From the NCBI RefSeq assembly GCF_030247195.1, contig NC_080672.1, forward strand, positions 304,885,115 through 304,949,114: DNA of 64,000 bases, in the 5' to 3' direction. Below the pieces are notes generated by a model. It had not been told where the DNA came from. It worked only from the letters and a program-made list of their open reading frames with translations, and did not search any database. Position 1 is the first letter of the stretch, and the number at the start of each line of letters is the position of its first letter. Positions 31,931 to 42,717 of the stretch are shown piece after piece. This DNA is from Topomyia yanbarensis. Its lineage: Eukaryota; Arthropoda; Insecta; Diptera; Culicidae. A program made the position numbers and the translations under genes.

Positions 31931-32474
31931 CAGTCGTCGACATTTTGTCTCAAAAATCTTCTATATTTAATAACCGTTCTGCTCTTTGTTGCATACTTTG
32001 CAGTTTTCTAATGTAAAAAATTCACAGCAGTCGAATGGTATCTTTACAACCTGTGTCAGAATACGGGAAGTTGGGGTTCTAGCGCATCAAATTTTATCAT
32101 TTCCTAGTGCGTATACTTCTATTATTTTTCAATCTTATTACCTTTTATTAAATGTACCTTGTTCAACGTGAAAAATTCGCAGGAACAAAGTGGAAATAGA
32201 TTCATTACCGGTAAAATTAAGAAACATCAAGTTTTTTGACATTTAGTCTAGAAACCACATTTTTTCATCAAATGCCCTAATACTCCAACTCCCCTTTTTT
32301 CCTGAAATAAAACATCCACCATGTGATATCTGAGCGCTTCTCACACCAGAAATAGTAAATTAAACAATAATTTATTGCTAAATGGAGTTGATATGTGCTA
32401 TATAATGAAAAATGAGGAATCGAGACTAAATGTCAAAAACCTGTTTTAATCCACCTAGCGGTGCAATTGTGCCT

Positions 32475-33588
32475 TTCTCAATGATGAACACGAGAATTTT
32501 TTTGTTGCTTATATTTATTAAAAGCTTTCAAATGTATACATTACAATTTTATTATACATGACTTGACAACTATATACAAGAAAAAAAAACATTATTCGAG
32601 TTCTAAAATTTTGCAAAAGATAAACCAGCCACGGTAATATTGAATTGAAAAAAGGAGCGAAATCGGTTAAGTCCCAAAAAGTCGATATTCATAAAAAAAA
32701 TTTCGAGATAACATAAATTCTCGACGTTTCATGCATTTTAAAGATGTTTGGCATCAAAAATACGAATTCGATTTCTGAAATTTCATGGGGTCCCTCCCCC
32801 CTTTTAAAAAAAATTTGAGATCCGGCTTACATGGGAATTTCATATGTGACCGGACGGTTTAGTCTATATTTCTGGAACTAAATAACCGATCCGTACAAAA
32901 TTTTATAGACATCTGTGGGGATATTATAGCTATCATTTGGGCCCAACCATTTCCGGGAAACTGATGTGAGTTCGTCAATTTTGAAAGATGGCCGCTTTTC
33001 CCGGGTACTTCCGGAACCGTCTATGGTGGTCAATGTAGTCAACGAAAGTTTGGTTTTCCGTCGGTTATCTAGAACAGCAAATTTAAGTTTTTTGAGAGAC
33101 ATTTCAGCGAAAGACTGCAACAAAAGACTTTGAATGGATGTTAGTGACCTAATACTACAAATCGAAGCAGTTGTGGTCATATTTTGGAAAAATTTTCACC
33201 TTTATACATTCATTGCAGAATTTATTAAAATCGACATTTTCTGCGTGATCGTGCTCACCATCCTGTAATTCCGGAACCGAAAGTCGGATCCATCAGAAAT
33301 TCAACAGCAGCCTATGGGAACGTTGTATCTTTCATTTAAGACTAAGTTTGTCAAAATCGGTTCTGCCATCTCCGAGAAAAATGAGTGACATTTTTGGTCA
33401 CATTCACACACAGACGCACATACACACACATACATACATACACACATACATACACACGCACAGACATTTGCCGAACTCGACGAACTGAATCGAATGGTAT
33501 ATGTCACTCGGTCCTCCGGTCCTCCATTAAAAAGTCGGTTTTCAGAGCAATTGCAATACCTTTCTATTGAGAAAGGCAAAAATATAAT
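32475..33588. mobile_element. ~1.1-kb repeat element with GCCTTTCTCAAT ends
   Basis: The left end GTGCCTTTCTCAATGATGA is matched in inverse by CTATTGAGAAAGGCAAAA on the right. The inside is non-coding, with phrases such as AAAATCGGTTCTGCCATCTC and a CA/TA-rich microsatellite at 33401-33470. Sequences of this kind are abundant in mosquito genomes (general knowledge). The 58.86-58.94 kb region has a similar TTTCATGCATTTTTAAGA phrase. Confidence 0.5.
33401..33470. repeat. ACACATACA-type microsatellite
   Basis: Imperfect run of CA and TACA units (CACACATACATACATACACA), within the larger repeat element. Confidence 0.85.
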
Positions 33589-34093
33589 AATATATCAGAA
33601 TTTTACCGACGGCAAATCTACTTCTATTTTGTTTAATAGGATTTTCCACGTTCAACAAGGTTTATTTAATAAATTTTTAAAGAATAAAAGAGATATATGC
33701 ACCAGAAGATGACAAAATTATTATGAGTGTCGAAATGCCCTAGAACCCCAACTTCTCGTATTATGACAATGATCGCAAAGGTTCCGTTCCTGCAAAATAT
33801 GTATGATTGTAGCCTAGAGCAGAATGGTTATTAGAAATAGGGGGTTTTTAGGACACAATGTCCCAAAACTCCAACTTCTCCTTTTTCCGTGTAACGGAAA
33901 CATTTCCATTGAAATCCTAAGAATGTTTCCTTTAAGCAAAGATATAACTGTAATTTCCACAGTGCTACTTCAAAAGTTATAGCATTCAATATATTTTTTC
34001 TCATATTTTTCCATAGTACCAATGTCAAAATTTCAAACGAAGTGGGCAGGGGCCTAAAATTGTCCAAATGGTGTCTAATTTGAGCTTAATTTA

Positions 34094-34205
34094 ATACTAT
34101 GTTCACACTACAGAGTTAAAACATGGTATAATAATTAGCAAGAGAAAAATGCCATCAAGATAGCGTTAAAACACGTTTTAACTCGTAATGTGAACGTATT
34201 ATAAC
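34094..34205. mobile_element. ~110-bp MITE with ~27-bp terminal inverted repeats
   Basis: ATGTTCACACTACAGAGTTA at 34099 is matched in inverse by TAACTCGTAATGTGAACGTA ending near 34199. The remainder of each arm (AAAACATG/CACGTTTT) also pairs. The interior is about 55 bp. Non-coding; the family is not identified. Confidence 0.7.
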
Positions 34206-34638
34206 ATTTGTCACTATATGAAAGGGAGATGGGGGACTTTGAGAATGAAAAAAAAAAATTGCAATGCCCTACTCCTTACGCTATCTTGCTGGCGCCAAAA
34301 TTTTGATACGAGACTCCTATATTGAAAAGCTAAATGTCTGCATCAATAAGTGGGTGAGTAGTAAACGTAAACAAAGTAAACGATTATTGAAAATTTTTGA
34401 ACAAAATAATAGATTTATTGATGTGTGGTAAAAAGCCAACAAGTTTTATTTGTGAATAGTGTTGCTTGCTGGAAGAAATTACTTCACATCCTATGCTTTC
34501 ACCTTTGTGTTTTGCACACAAACCATTATATTCAATAATTATCGCACAAGTTGCCGCTCCGACCAACATTTGATCGGATCAAAACAATTGCCGTATTATG
34601 TTAGTATTTCTTCCAAAAGCATTTATATACAAACTTAC
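34206..34638. other. Sequence downstream of the candidate exon
   Basis: No domain recognised. If the exon at 34639 is real, this is part of its downstream intron. Confidence 0.3.
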
Positions 34639-34923
34639 CTTCACATTTCAGCTCATCCGCAGTGGATTCGGGTGAACCGGCAACAGCAAACAGTGGCGAG
34701 CCCGCCGTATGTTCCTCCGGTGATCCCAAGCTGCAGGTGGACGAAACTTCCCCCACGGTATTGACACATTTAGTTAACCGCGCTGGCAACGGTTCTTCCT
34801 TGATGCGATTGCTCGGGATGACACTGAAATGAGGCGGAAATGCACTTTTTTCACTCGGCTCCCGTTGCATCAGTCCTTGTGTAGAGTTCTTTCGGAACAA
34901 AGGAAACGTTGACCTATTTTCAG
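34639..34923 (-). CDS. Candidate internal exon of an unidentified host gene
   Basis: This is a stretch of complex, non-repetitive protein with a strong splice donor. On the minus strand the frame runs to GAAG followed by GTAAGT (donor at 34638-34633). Upstream, a pyrimidine-rich tract (TTTTTTCCTCTTC) and CAG give an acceptor at 34924-34925; an alternative is at 34951-34952. The frame has no ATG nearby, which fits an internal exon. The product is Ser/Pro/Glu-rich (IKEEPLPARLTKCVNTVG, CSLGSPEEHTAGSPLFAVAG) and resembles a linker of a transcriptional regulator. I recognise no domain and no partner exons in the window, so a chance frame remains possible. Confidence 0.42.
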
Positions 34924-36144
34924 CTGATTGAGCTTGAAGAGGAAAAAACCCTGCGAGTGCAGTTGCATCATCGAAAATAGGTCAATCCGGGAATCGCTCC
35001 AGGAAATAAAATTTAAAGAATATCGTGAACGTTGCTCCGGGATGAATACCTTTCACTGTTATCGGAAATGTTGGAAGTAATTAGGGGTTCCATCTGGTAG
35101 CCGGCTTAATTTGCATGCAAATGGCTATGTTGAGGCTCTGGAAATATAATCACTTCCGACATCGAATGACACAATTACATTCTCCTGCGTTCATCCAACT
35201 GCACTACATTCCACAACACTCAATATTGACCTAGCAGATCCATAAGGATCGAATAATTCTACCACAAACCGATTACTACCTAAAAAATCTTATCTAATTC
35301 AATAAAATCGCTTTCTAAAATGACTAAAAACATTACAAACAAGCACCCTTGCAAAACACGGAAGTAACATTCGAAAGGATATGACAGACCTATACTACCG
35401 CAAAACCGAACCGACTGCTGCTGGGAGGAAGTTGTAACGAACCAACGACCTGTTCTCATTTCGGCTCAAACACAGCAAGAGAGGAATAAGAAAGCAAGTT
35501 CTCTGGAAACACGGGGAAAACTCTCCCATCGTACACTTGACATCGTTTTTCCGGGCAATTTTCCGTAGCATGACGATTGTACAGATGTGTCAGCGTATGT
35601 TTCTACAGTTGCTCTTATTTGGATCTATCTCAAAAGAGTAGTGCAGGAAAATTAAACAGTGTCGGGTACTGCCATGTAAACATTTGGTTGCAATGGCAAT
35701 CCTTTAATATTGTCATAACCAAACACTAAGCGTTTCCATCAAGTTGTGTAGAAAGCAGACGCTTGATGTTTGTTGTCAGCAACATTGTTATATAAAATGC
35801 TTCTAATTCAAAAAGTATACATTGTATTAGAGTACCGTTTGAAAGCTGTCAGTTATTGAAATTAAGAGGGTCTTCTTTTTTTTCTTTATTTAGTTTAAAT
35901 TATATGCATCTGAGAATACGCCACAGAAAGGATTTGGTGAAAATCATATTCCTTGGCATGTTTCTGGGAACTGAAAGGTACCCATCTCCGGCCGTTTCTG
36001 AGATACTAAGCGCGGAGCACCACGATGCCGCTTGTCTATGGAAAAATCATTGTTTAAAGAATTCACCGCTCCATTCTTGACGGTTTATGTATATGTGAGC
36101 GTCTGTGAATTGTTTCTTGTTTTTTATTTTGGCACGAGATTATC
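34924..36144. other. Unannotated sequence
   Basis: No recognisable coding domain or terminal repeat. If the 34.6-kb exon is real, this may be its upstream intron. Confidence 0.3.
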
Positions 36145-36874
36145 GTCCGGAAGAAAGAATGCATCGGACATGTTCAGAAGCGTATGGGAACGAGATTACG
36201 AAAACTGAAGAAAGAAAACAAAGGTATCGGTGGGAAAGGAAAGGGAAAGTTGACGGACAAATCAATCGGCCAGCTAACAGCTAAATTTTATGGGCTGGCG
36301 ATTTGGAGAAACTCAAATTCTGTAGAACATATGCGAAAAGCAATCTGGGCTTCCTTCGAACACTGCTCGTCATCGAACGAAAATCCCCAACACTCACAGT
36401 GTTTACCCGGCGAGGACAGTTGGTGCAAGTGGCGTCAGGCTGAAGTAAAAAGAACTTTAGAAACTTTCGAACATGTCAGGATCTACGAAAGTCTATCATC
36501 TAATAATTTATTAGAAAGCTGCTTAGGAGCTCACACCCAAAACATCAATGAGTCTCTGAATAGTGGAATCTGTTCCTTAGCCCCAAAACACTTGCACAAA
36601 TTCTGGCAAGCAGGTGGTCAACGTTGCGACTTATTTGGAAGTAAACATCTTCAACCAAGAATTTTCATCGATATTACAAGCTATGGAGGTGATGGGAATT
36701 ACCTTGGGGAAGATGTGTTACTCGACTCGACGGTGAACGTATAACTCGTTCTGAACGCAAAGCGGATGTCGCGGCAAAACAGGCCCGAATCCAATAGATG
36801 GAGCAAAATGTGGACAACCAAGAACCTTTTCTTGATGAGGAAGATGAGCTTTACGGCCCCGGTATAGCAGATTG
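36145..36874 (+). pseudogene. Mutator-like transposase-domain fragment, frameshifted
   Basis: The frame from about 36150 (CIGHVQKRMGTRLRKLKKEN, GKLTDKSIGQLTAKFYGLAI, EHMRKAIWASFEHCSS, PGEDSWCKWRQAE, LLESCLGAHTQNINES) matches the Mutator-like transposase-domain proteins found in many arthropod genomes. A frameshift near 36600-36730 separates it from the family's usual C-terminus, still readable at 36725-36874 (RLDGERITRSERKADVAAKQ, ending ELYGPGIAD then a stop). The upstream catalytic part is absent. It is probably a fragment of a DNA transposon gene rather than a host gene. The family name is from memory of its motifs. Confidence 0.65.
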
Positions 36875-38229
36875 AAATTGGAATTCTCAGGATACTAAAA
36901 CCCCCGTAGCTCTGGCCACAGATGCGTGCAGGGGACCAAACTAGGTGCGTTTGATTTCGTATCAAATTCCGCAACTTTTCATATATAAATAATGATAGGA
37001 ATCCCGCGGCGACTAATTAAGTGCCTCTGGGGGTCGCTTTTTGCCCACTGTGCAATGTCCTGTTTTGAACATGGGCAAATGATCATGAATTTGGGGCCTT
37101 AATTTACAGAAAAATGACAAATTTGGTTTGAAAATTACGATACTTCATGGTGTTTTGTGATATTTAGAAGTAAAAAATAATTCGCATACTAAATAGGAAA
37201 TAGATAAACTATAAAATTCCTGAACCAGTAAACGGTGCAAAAATAGCAACAGTATTCGGATTATTTCCATCCTATTCTGGTGGTGCAGGATTTAAAGTTT
37301 ATCTCAAAAGCTGTTCGTTGGGGGAACATTGCCAGTATCATCTGCACTACGTCATAGTTGTCCTGTTGAGCATTTAAAATCAGTTGCAATATCTGACAAT
37401 GACGACGGTCAATAATGAATGATTTGCTAATTAATTTGAAAATCAAGACAATAACATTGTCGAGTATTGCTTTTCGTTTGCGCAGACTGGTTAATAGGCA
37501 CACACATGAAAATATCTCCAATCATGTCCTAATATGCTCAAATTACAGTTATTCGTTGCAATAATCAATTCATTGACGATTTTAGAATCTCTCCACTAGG
37601 GTACTAATTCGGTTTTTGGAAAAAATCCTGAATCCTGGTGAATAAATATGTATCACTTTGAAATTAAGGCTTTATGAAAATTCCGCCAATTTAATAATAG
37701 TAAACGAGCGAAGTTTTTAATTTTACCAATTTTAGTGATTTTAGTAAAATTAAGATTGAAATGATTATCATTTAATTTATTTTCAATTTTAATAAAAAAA
37801 AGTTGCCAGTTTTGAGAAATTTAGTTCATGATACCTGGAATCATAACCGTCTTTAAAACGCCCGAAATTATACTCGTCAACAAAACAAGAGTAACGCATA
37901 TATTGCGTTACAAACAAATAGTTTTTGATATGATGCACATAATTCATGGTGTATTTTCATAACAAGAAAAAACACTATATTCCGAAAATCATGAGTCAGT
38001 TTTCTTATTTAAAGGAACGGATTTATACTCGTGTAAACGCCCACCACACGCGTGCCTTCCTCGATTGCACACAGCTAGCGAGTGCGCATCTGCCTCGATT
38101 CGCGCTACATATCCAGGCCACCATAGTCTTTTTTTTCAATGGAGAATGCAATTTTCGCACTAACCCAATACACGTGCAATTAATAGATGCCAAGCTACCA
38201 CACGGGGTGTACTGAAATGTTGGGCTCTC
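36875..38229. other. AT-rich sequence, nothing recognised
   Basis: Short frames only. A tract at 37680-37810 repeats TTTTAGTGATTTTAGTAAAATT-like words and is low-complexity. Confidence 0.35.
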
Positions 38230-38369
38230 ATGGTGACACCATGACTAGGTAATACCGAATAAACTCCATTGGGCACCGCCATTGTTCCCCCCAAGGACTA
38301 CCTCTCGGTATTACTTCTGAGGGGATGGCTGTACTTGATATAATCACTCACTCTCGCTCACGCGTTCAT

Positions 38370-38765
38370 ACATCCTGTATGAGGCTTACCCTGGTGCTCG
38401 CTCTGTCACTGATTTACTCTCTAACACTCCACATGAGGCATACTTTTATGCTCACCTCTATCACGCCATGCGAGGCTTACTTTTGTGATCACCTCTAACA
38501 TACCATGTGAGGCTGACTTGGATGTTCACCCTATCACCTGATTCACTCTCGATCATACCACTCTATTACACCCCTGTCGCTCTCCCTGGCATCCCATGTG
38601 GGACATTTTTCTTAGTTTCCCCACTTCTGACATACCATGTGGGGCTTACTTGGGTGCTCACCGTTTTCGTACCTCATGAGGCTTACTTTTGTGCTCACCC
38701 CTAACATACCGTGTGAGGCTGACTTGGATGCTCACCCTTCATTCCTCTGACACGTTACGAGGTAT
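38370..38765 (-). repeat. Degenerate tandem repeats in the R1 3' UTR
   Basis: Phrases of the type ACATACCATGTGAGGCTTACTT followed by GTGCTCACC recur about seven times at roughly 60-70 bp spacing (near 38384, 38432, 38467, 38507, 38633, 38670, 38708). This is a diverged tandem array downstream of the ORF2 stop. Confidence 0.7.
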
Positions 38766-38970
38766 CAATAGCGAAGTCCCAACATACTACGCTACGACCC
38801 TCCCATCTTGGCATGAGGCAGTCCACATATACGCCTATACACTCACTCTTCTGCCTTACTTCGGGTGGCTGGGTTTACCCCTTACGCGGTTGCCAGTCGC
38901 TGCGCCAAACCTTCCTCAGCATGAACAGACCATTCACTCACTTTTCTGCGCTCGGCCTTTTTCGCTCCAA

Positions 38971-39330
38971 CTAAACAATTGTCGTCTGTTGCGAGGTGCG
39001 CCAGATTCCCTGTAGCCTGCAGGCAATTTGGGTGGTTGCAGTCGAGACTGCGTTCCACTTCTCCACCGTTCGACACATCCGCTGAATAAGCGTATCAGGG
39101 ATTGTGTTCCAGCCACAGATGTCAAGCATTACTCTTCTTTCGACGTCAAAGCGAGGGCATACGAACAGTATGTGCTCGGCAGTTTCGTCGACACCTGGGC
39201 AGCCAGGGCAGACGGGGACCTCCGCGTGCCCGAACCCGTGGAAGTACTGTCGGAAGCAGCCATGGCCTGACAGGAATTGTGTCAGATGGAAGTGAACTTT
39301 TCCATGGGGTCTGCCCAACCAGCTCGATAT
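38971..39330 (-). pseudogene. R1 ORF2 C-terminal Cys/His region
   Basis: Reads KVHFHLTQFLSGHGCFRQYF, then CPGCPGVDETAEHILFVCPR, and ends at the stop codon at 38971. This is the conserved C-terminal Cys/His domain of R1 ORF2 proteins, thought to bind nucleic acid. It aligns in kind with the fossil at 29905-30060. It is separated by a frame break from the upstream part (39460-40473). Confidence 0.8.
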
Positions 39331-39459
39331 GTTAGGTATTAGCCGGTGGGTCCTTTCCTACCTTTCGAGGAGTTATCCCACTCACGCTGCCATCTGGCGA
39401 CCGAAGCCACCCTGGTGCGTTCGCAGGCTTCTCTATAGCCACGTAGCTCAAAGCACTCC

Positions 39460-40504
39460 TCATCTTCCAGGATGACCAGCCCGACTGGCAACATGCTCGC
39501 AGGATGCATCGTGTGATACCGTGCGGTAAGTAGATAACACTCTGAGGCACATCAGGTAACTGGTTACCCTCAGTGCTCTTGACCATGACGGGCCGCCGTA
39601 CCTGAGGATTGATAAGGCAACGCCTGCCAGAAGCCTACGTCTACTGGCGCACACCTTTGAGCTATTGGACATCATCCTCGATAATTCCGCAACAGCAGTT
39701 GAAGCTCTCTTGCACGTATAGTCGACATGGCTGCCGAAGGTCAGTTTGTCGACTATGATGACTCCGAGAGACTTCAGACTCCGCTGTGAAGTGATCACGA
39801 ATTCTCCCACATGGATAACTGCATGTCGCCAACCGGTCCGGTGATTGGACTTCCACCCGCGTACCTGACAGGAATCTCCCGCCCTCGGATGCTGCACACC
39901 ATAGTTGATCCTAAAGCGAATTGCTAAATGATCGCTATGGGTGTAGCCCACGTCTACCCTGCATTCCGTGCCTGGGACCAGACCCGGGCTGGCAAACGTT
40001 ACGTCAATCCATGCCTCCACCCCGTTTCTACGGAATGTGCTAGCGGCGCCATTATTGGCTAACACAGCGTCCAGTTTCGCAAGCACCTCCAGTATCGCTT
40101 GGCCCCTGCTATTTGTACAGCGACTGCCCCACTCTACTGCCCACGCGTTAAAGTCTCCCCCTATGACTACCGGTTTCCGGCCCACTAGGTCGGACGAGAG
40201 CCTGTCGATCATCTGGTTGAACTGTTCTATGAGCCACTTTGGTGAAGCGTGGCAGCTACAATCGAACACACCATTGATCTTGGCAATCGCAACACCCTCG
40301 GCGGAGGAGTGTATTACCTCTTGAACCGGGAACCGTCCCGTTGTACAGATTGCCGCCATCCCAGACCCGTCCGACATCGTTACCGGCAGGGATGTTGTAC
40401 GGGTCGGATAGGAGGGCGACATCTGTCCTCGACTCCGAGACCGACTGACACAACAGCTGTTGGGCAGCTGCACAATGGTTAAGATTTAGCTTTGTGACGT
40501 TCAC
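39460..40504 (-). pseudogene. R1 ORF2: endonuclease joined in frame to the post-RT region (RT deleted)
   Basis: The ORF2 start is at 40504 (MNVTKLNLNHCAAAQQLL), followed by a frameshift near 40400. The 337-codon frame from 40473 carries the endonuclease (VVIGGDFNAWAVEWGS, GVEAWIDVTFAS, YTHSDHLAIRF). Near residue 213 (about 39834) it passes without a break into GEFVITSQRSLKSLGVII and SHVDYTCKRASTAVAELSRM, which in R1 proteins lies after the YADD active site. About 500 residues including the whole RT are therefore gone. No stop occurs at the junction. It cannot reverse transcribe. Confidence 0.82.
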
Positions 40505-40547
40505 GGCTTCCTCTTATTGGCCTCACCGAAGGGACACGAAGGTCCAC

Positions 40548-41853
40548 CTATAGCATGGTTTCGGGCTTGCTTCTTAGCGGTGCAGATAAGGCATTCATGC
40601 GCCTTAGTGCAGCCCCGCTCTTCATGACCCTCCTCGCCGCAGAGACGACATAATTTGCTCCTGTCAGCAAGGGAATACTTTCGTACGACTTGTGGCCGGA
40701 CTCAAGGCACCGATAGCACCTATCCTCTGAAGGCGGCTGGGGTATGCTAACTGGACATACTGACCAGCCAATCTTCAGTTTTCCTTGCTCGGTAACCTTT
40801 TTAGCTTCCGCATTCAGTAGCCTGAGGTAGGCAGCTTGCGTGCCAGAGGGTCCCGCTCTCAAACGCACAGAGGCCCGCTCGATTACTGCGCCACATTGTT
40901 CTATGATGGTAGCGACGACATCATCTGCAGTCGTGAACTCGTCCAGTTGCTTACACTGGAGACATTTCCGCCCCTGAAGATCTCACCTGGGCGCCTTTAC
41001 CCAGAACCTTATACACCGCACTAGATTGTGCGCCTCGCTTCAGCACCAATAACATTTCGCCGGTATTGGTGCGTCTCACGCTGCGCACGTCTTGTCCGAG
41101 GGCCGAGAGGCTTTCGGCCACCCGCATTGACTTAAGGACGTCAGTATATTTGTCCTTGTCGGTCTTTACCCACAAGGCCTCGCCTCTGTCCTTGGTCTTC
41201 TTTGCGGGTCGAGGTGCGTCCGGTGTCGGTTTCCTCCTACTGACCAACTTTCAGGGATTTTCGCCCACTGTCCCGGTTGTGCCGGGTTGGTGGTCCCTTT
41301 TTTCTGCCCGGCGGGGTCATTGCGCTTGCCTCTGACCTTCGGAGGGAACTCAGCCGCCGCTTGGAGCGACTTGGCTGCTCCATAGAAGGGAAAGTCCTCT
41401 GTCTGGGTTCCTATGTCGGCCTTCTCTCTTCTCTCCACCCTCTTGAAGGCCCCTATCTGGGTTTCTCTGTCGGCCTTCTCTCTTCCTTCTACCCTCTTGA
41501 CGTATGCCTCCTGTTCCTGTCTTGCGACTCGAACAGCTTTGCGGAGCACCAGTAGGCTCTGTTTCAGATCCTTGCTGATGTTTTGTTTCGCATTTGCGAA
41601 CTCGATGATGCTATCGAGTTGCTCCACAACTTTAAGCATCGCGGATAATGGACCGTCCAGCGCGTTGATAGGACTATTTCCTACCACCGCTGGGGAGTCA
41701 CTTTTGCTGTCGGATGCGGCCACCGTCAATCCACTACCCCCCTACCACCCGCCCGCTGGGGAGAGACCTCGCCAAACCACCTTTGGCAAAGGGGTTCGGC
41801 ACCTCCGTTTTTTGGTTTCTGTTTTTGTTCACTTCACTCATATTGTTCCCACG
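40548..41853 (-). pseudogene. R1 ORF1 (gag-like), frameshifted
   Basis: It likely starts at 41841 (MSEVNKNRNQKTEVPN); a stop near 41740 interrupts it. The frame at 41729-41166 is a charged coiled-coil-like segment (SIIEFANAKQNISKDLKQSL, KAVRVARQEQEAYVKRVEGR). 41247-40951 continues (PAKKTKDRGEALWVKTDKDK, LGQDVRSVRRTNTGEMLLVL), and 40868-40548 has PSEDRCYRCLESGHKSYE, the first knuckle of a CCHC array whose later Cys residues are partly lost through frame breaks. The order fits R1 ORF1 proteins. Confidence 0.75.
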
Positions 41854-42220
41854 AGTTGCGCGAGAAAGAAAGGTCCGCCTCGCCAGAGCTCCGCAGTAAC
41901 GCTTACTGTGGGGGTTGCCCAGGTGCCCCACAGGCTCCGTTAACGATCGAGCATCTTTTTCACCTCCTCGACCACTAATCCCTCGGCACGGATCGCTTCA
42001 CGCCTTGGACTTGGGGTTATGACCTTTGTTGCTTTACGCGATGACCGCGGCCTAGATTATCACAACCATCCTCCTTTACCAGGGCTTTGGACCTGTAGCT
42101 CTGGTTCTCGATAGTTCCAAGCTCGTAGGTTATTACTGATATGCTACTATTGAGATCACTCATTCGCTAGCGGAGTTAAGGCCACTGTAGGCTGCACTGT
42201 TTTATTAGCATCCCGGTGTC

Positions 42221-42717
42221 AGCATGTTTATATATTTTTTTTTTTTAATTTTTAACGACATTCAATTAGCAAGGGACTGGAAAGTGAAGTATATTTTTCA
42301 ATATTAAGAGCCACAGTACTAAAGGGAGAGCAAGGAGTTGAAGGAAGAAAGTTTGTAAAGCGTGGAAAAGGGTCATTTGAGCAAGCTTAGAGTTTACCGG
42401 CAACTCAACCCTTGTCTGCTACCGCAGGAGTTAGGATCTTTTGGCATTAGAAATTCGAATCGCCTGAGTCTGTGGCATGTTCAGACGAGCGTAAAGTAAC
42501 TTGGTACGATAATAAAAACACGAATCTTGGTTTCCACTGGGAAAATTGCTGCGGGTGAACTTACTGTAGAAGCAGGGTACGAACACTGTCGCTAATGCAC
42601 CATTTCTATCTCTTTCCCCTATTTGATAACACAAAAAAGTCATAAATAAGGTATTGGAACTTATATATAAAAAAAAACAAGAAAAGAATTATTTTTTAAA
42701 TGTTCAATTATTATCTG
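42221..42717. other. Unannotated spacer
   Basis: AT-rich with a poly(T) run at 42230-42247. No gene recognised. Confidence 0.3.

Larger units (their letters stand above)
31985..33800. repeat. Inverted-repeat pair flanking a nested element
   Basis: Sequence at about 32050-32190 (AATACGGGAAGTTGGGGTTC, then CCTTGTTCAACGTG) is found in inverse at about 33640-33775 (CACGTTCAACAAGG, then GAACCCCAACTTCTCGTATT). The arms are diverged, about 200 bp each. They look like the two ends of a larger foldback, or two inverted copies of one repeat, with the 32475-33588 element between them. Confidence 0.6.
38230..42220 (-). mobile_element. R1-clade non-LTR retrotransposon, minus strand, internally deleted
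   Basis: The element reads from high to low coordinates: a 5' region (about 42200-41850), ORF1 (41853-40548), an ORF2 endonuclease (40504-39840), then directly the post-RT part and C-terminus (39830-38971), and a repetitive 3' UTR (38970-38230). The RT domain is missing. It is GC-richer than its surroundings. ORF1 and ORF2 both have frame breaks. End positions are approximate because I see no clear poly(A) tail or target duplication. Confidence 0.8.

Noticed and set aside
35856..36080. 74-codon plus-strand frame before the Mutator-like fragment
   Set aside because: The sequence is not related to the transposase family and shows no domain.
37946..38215. 89-codon plus-strand frame
   Set aside because: No domain, splice context or conservation signal visible; likely chance.
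41166..41943. Plus-strand frames of 92-176 codons over the R1 ORF1
   Set aside because: They are shadows of the GC-rich minus-strand ORF1, without recognised domains.
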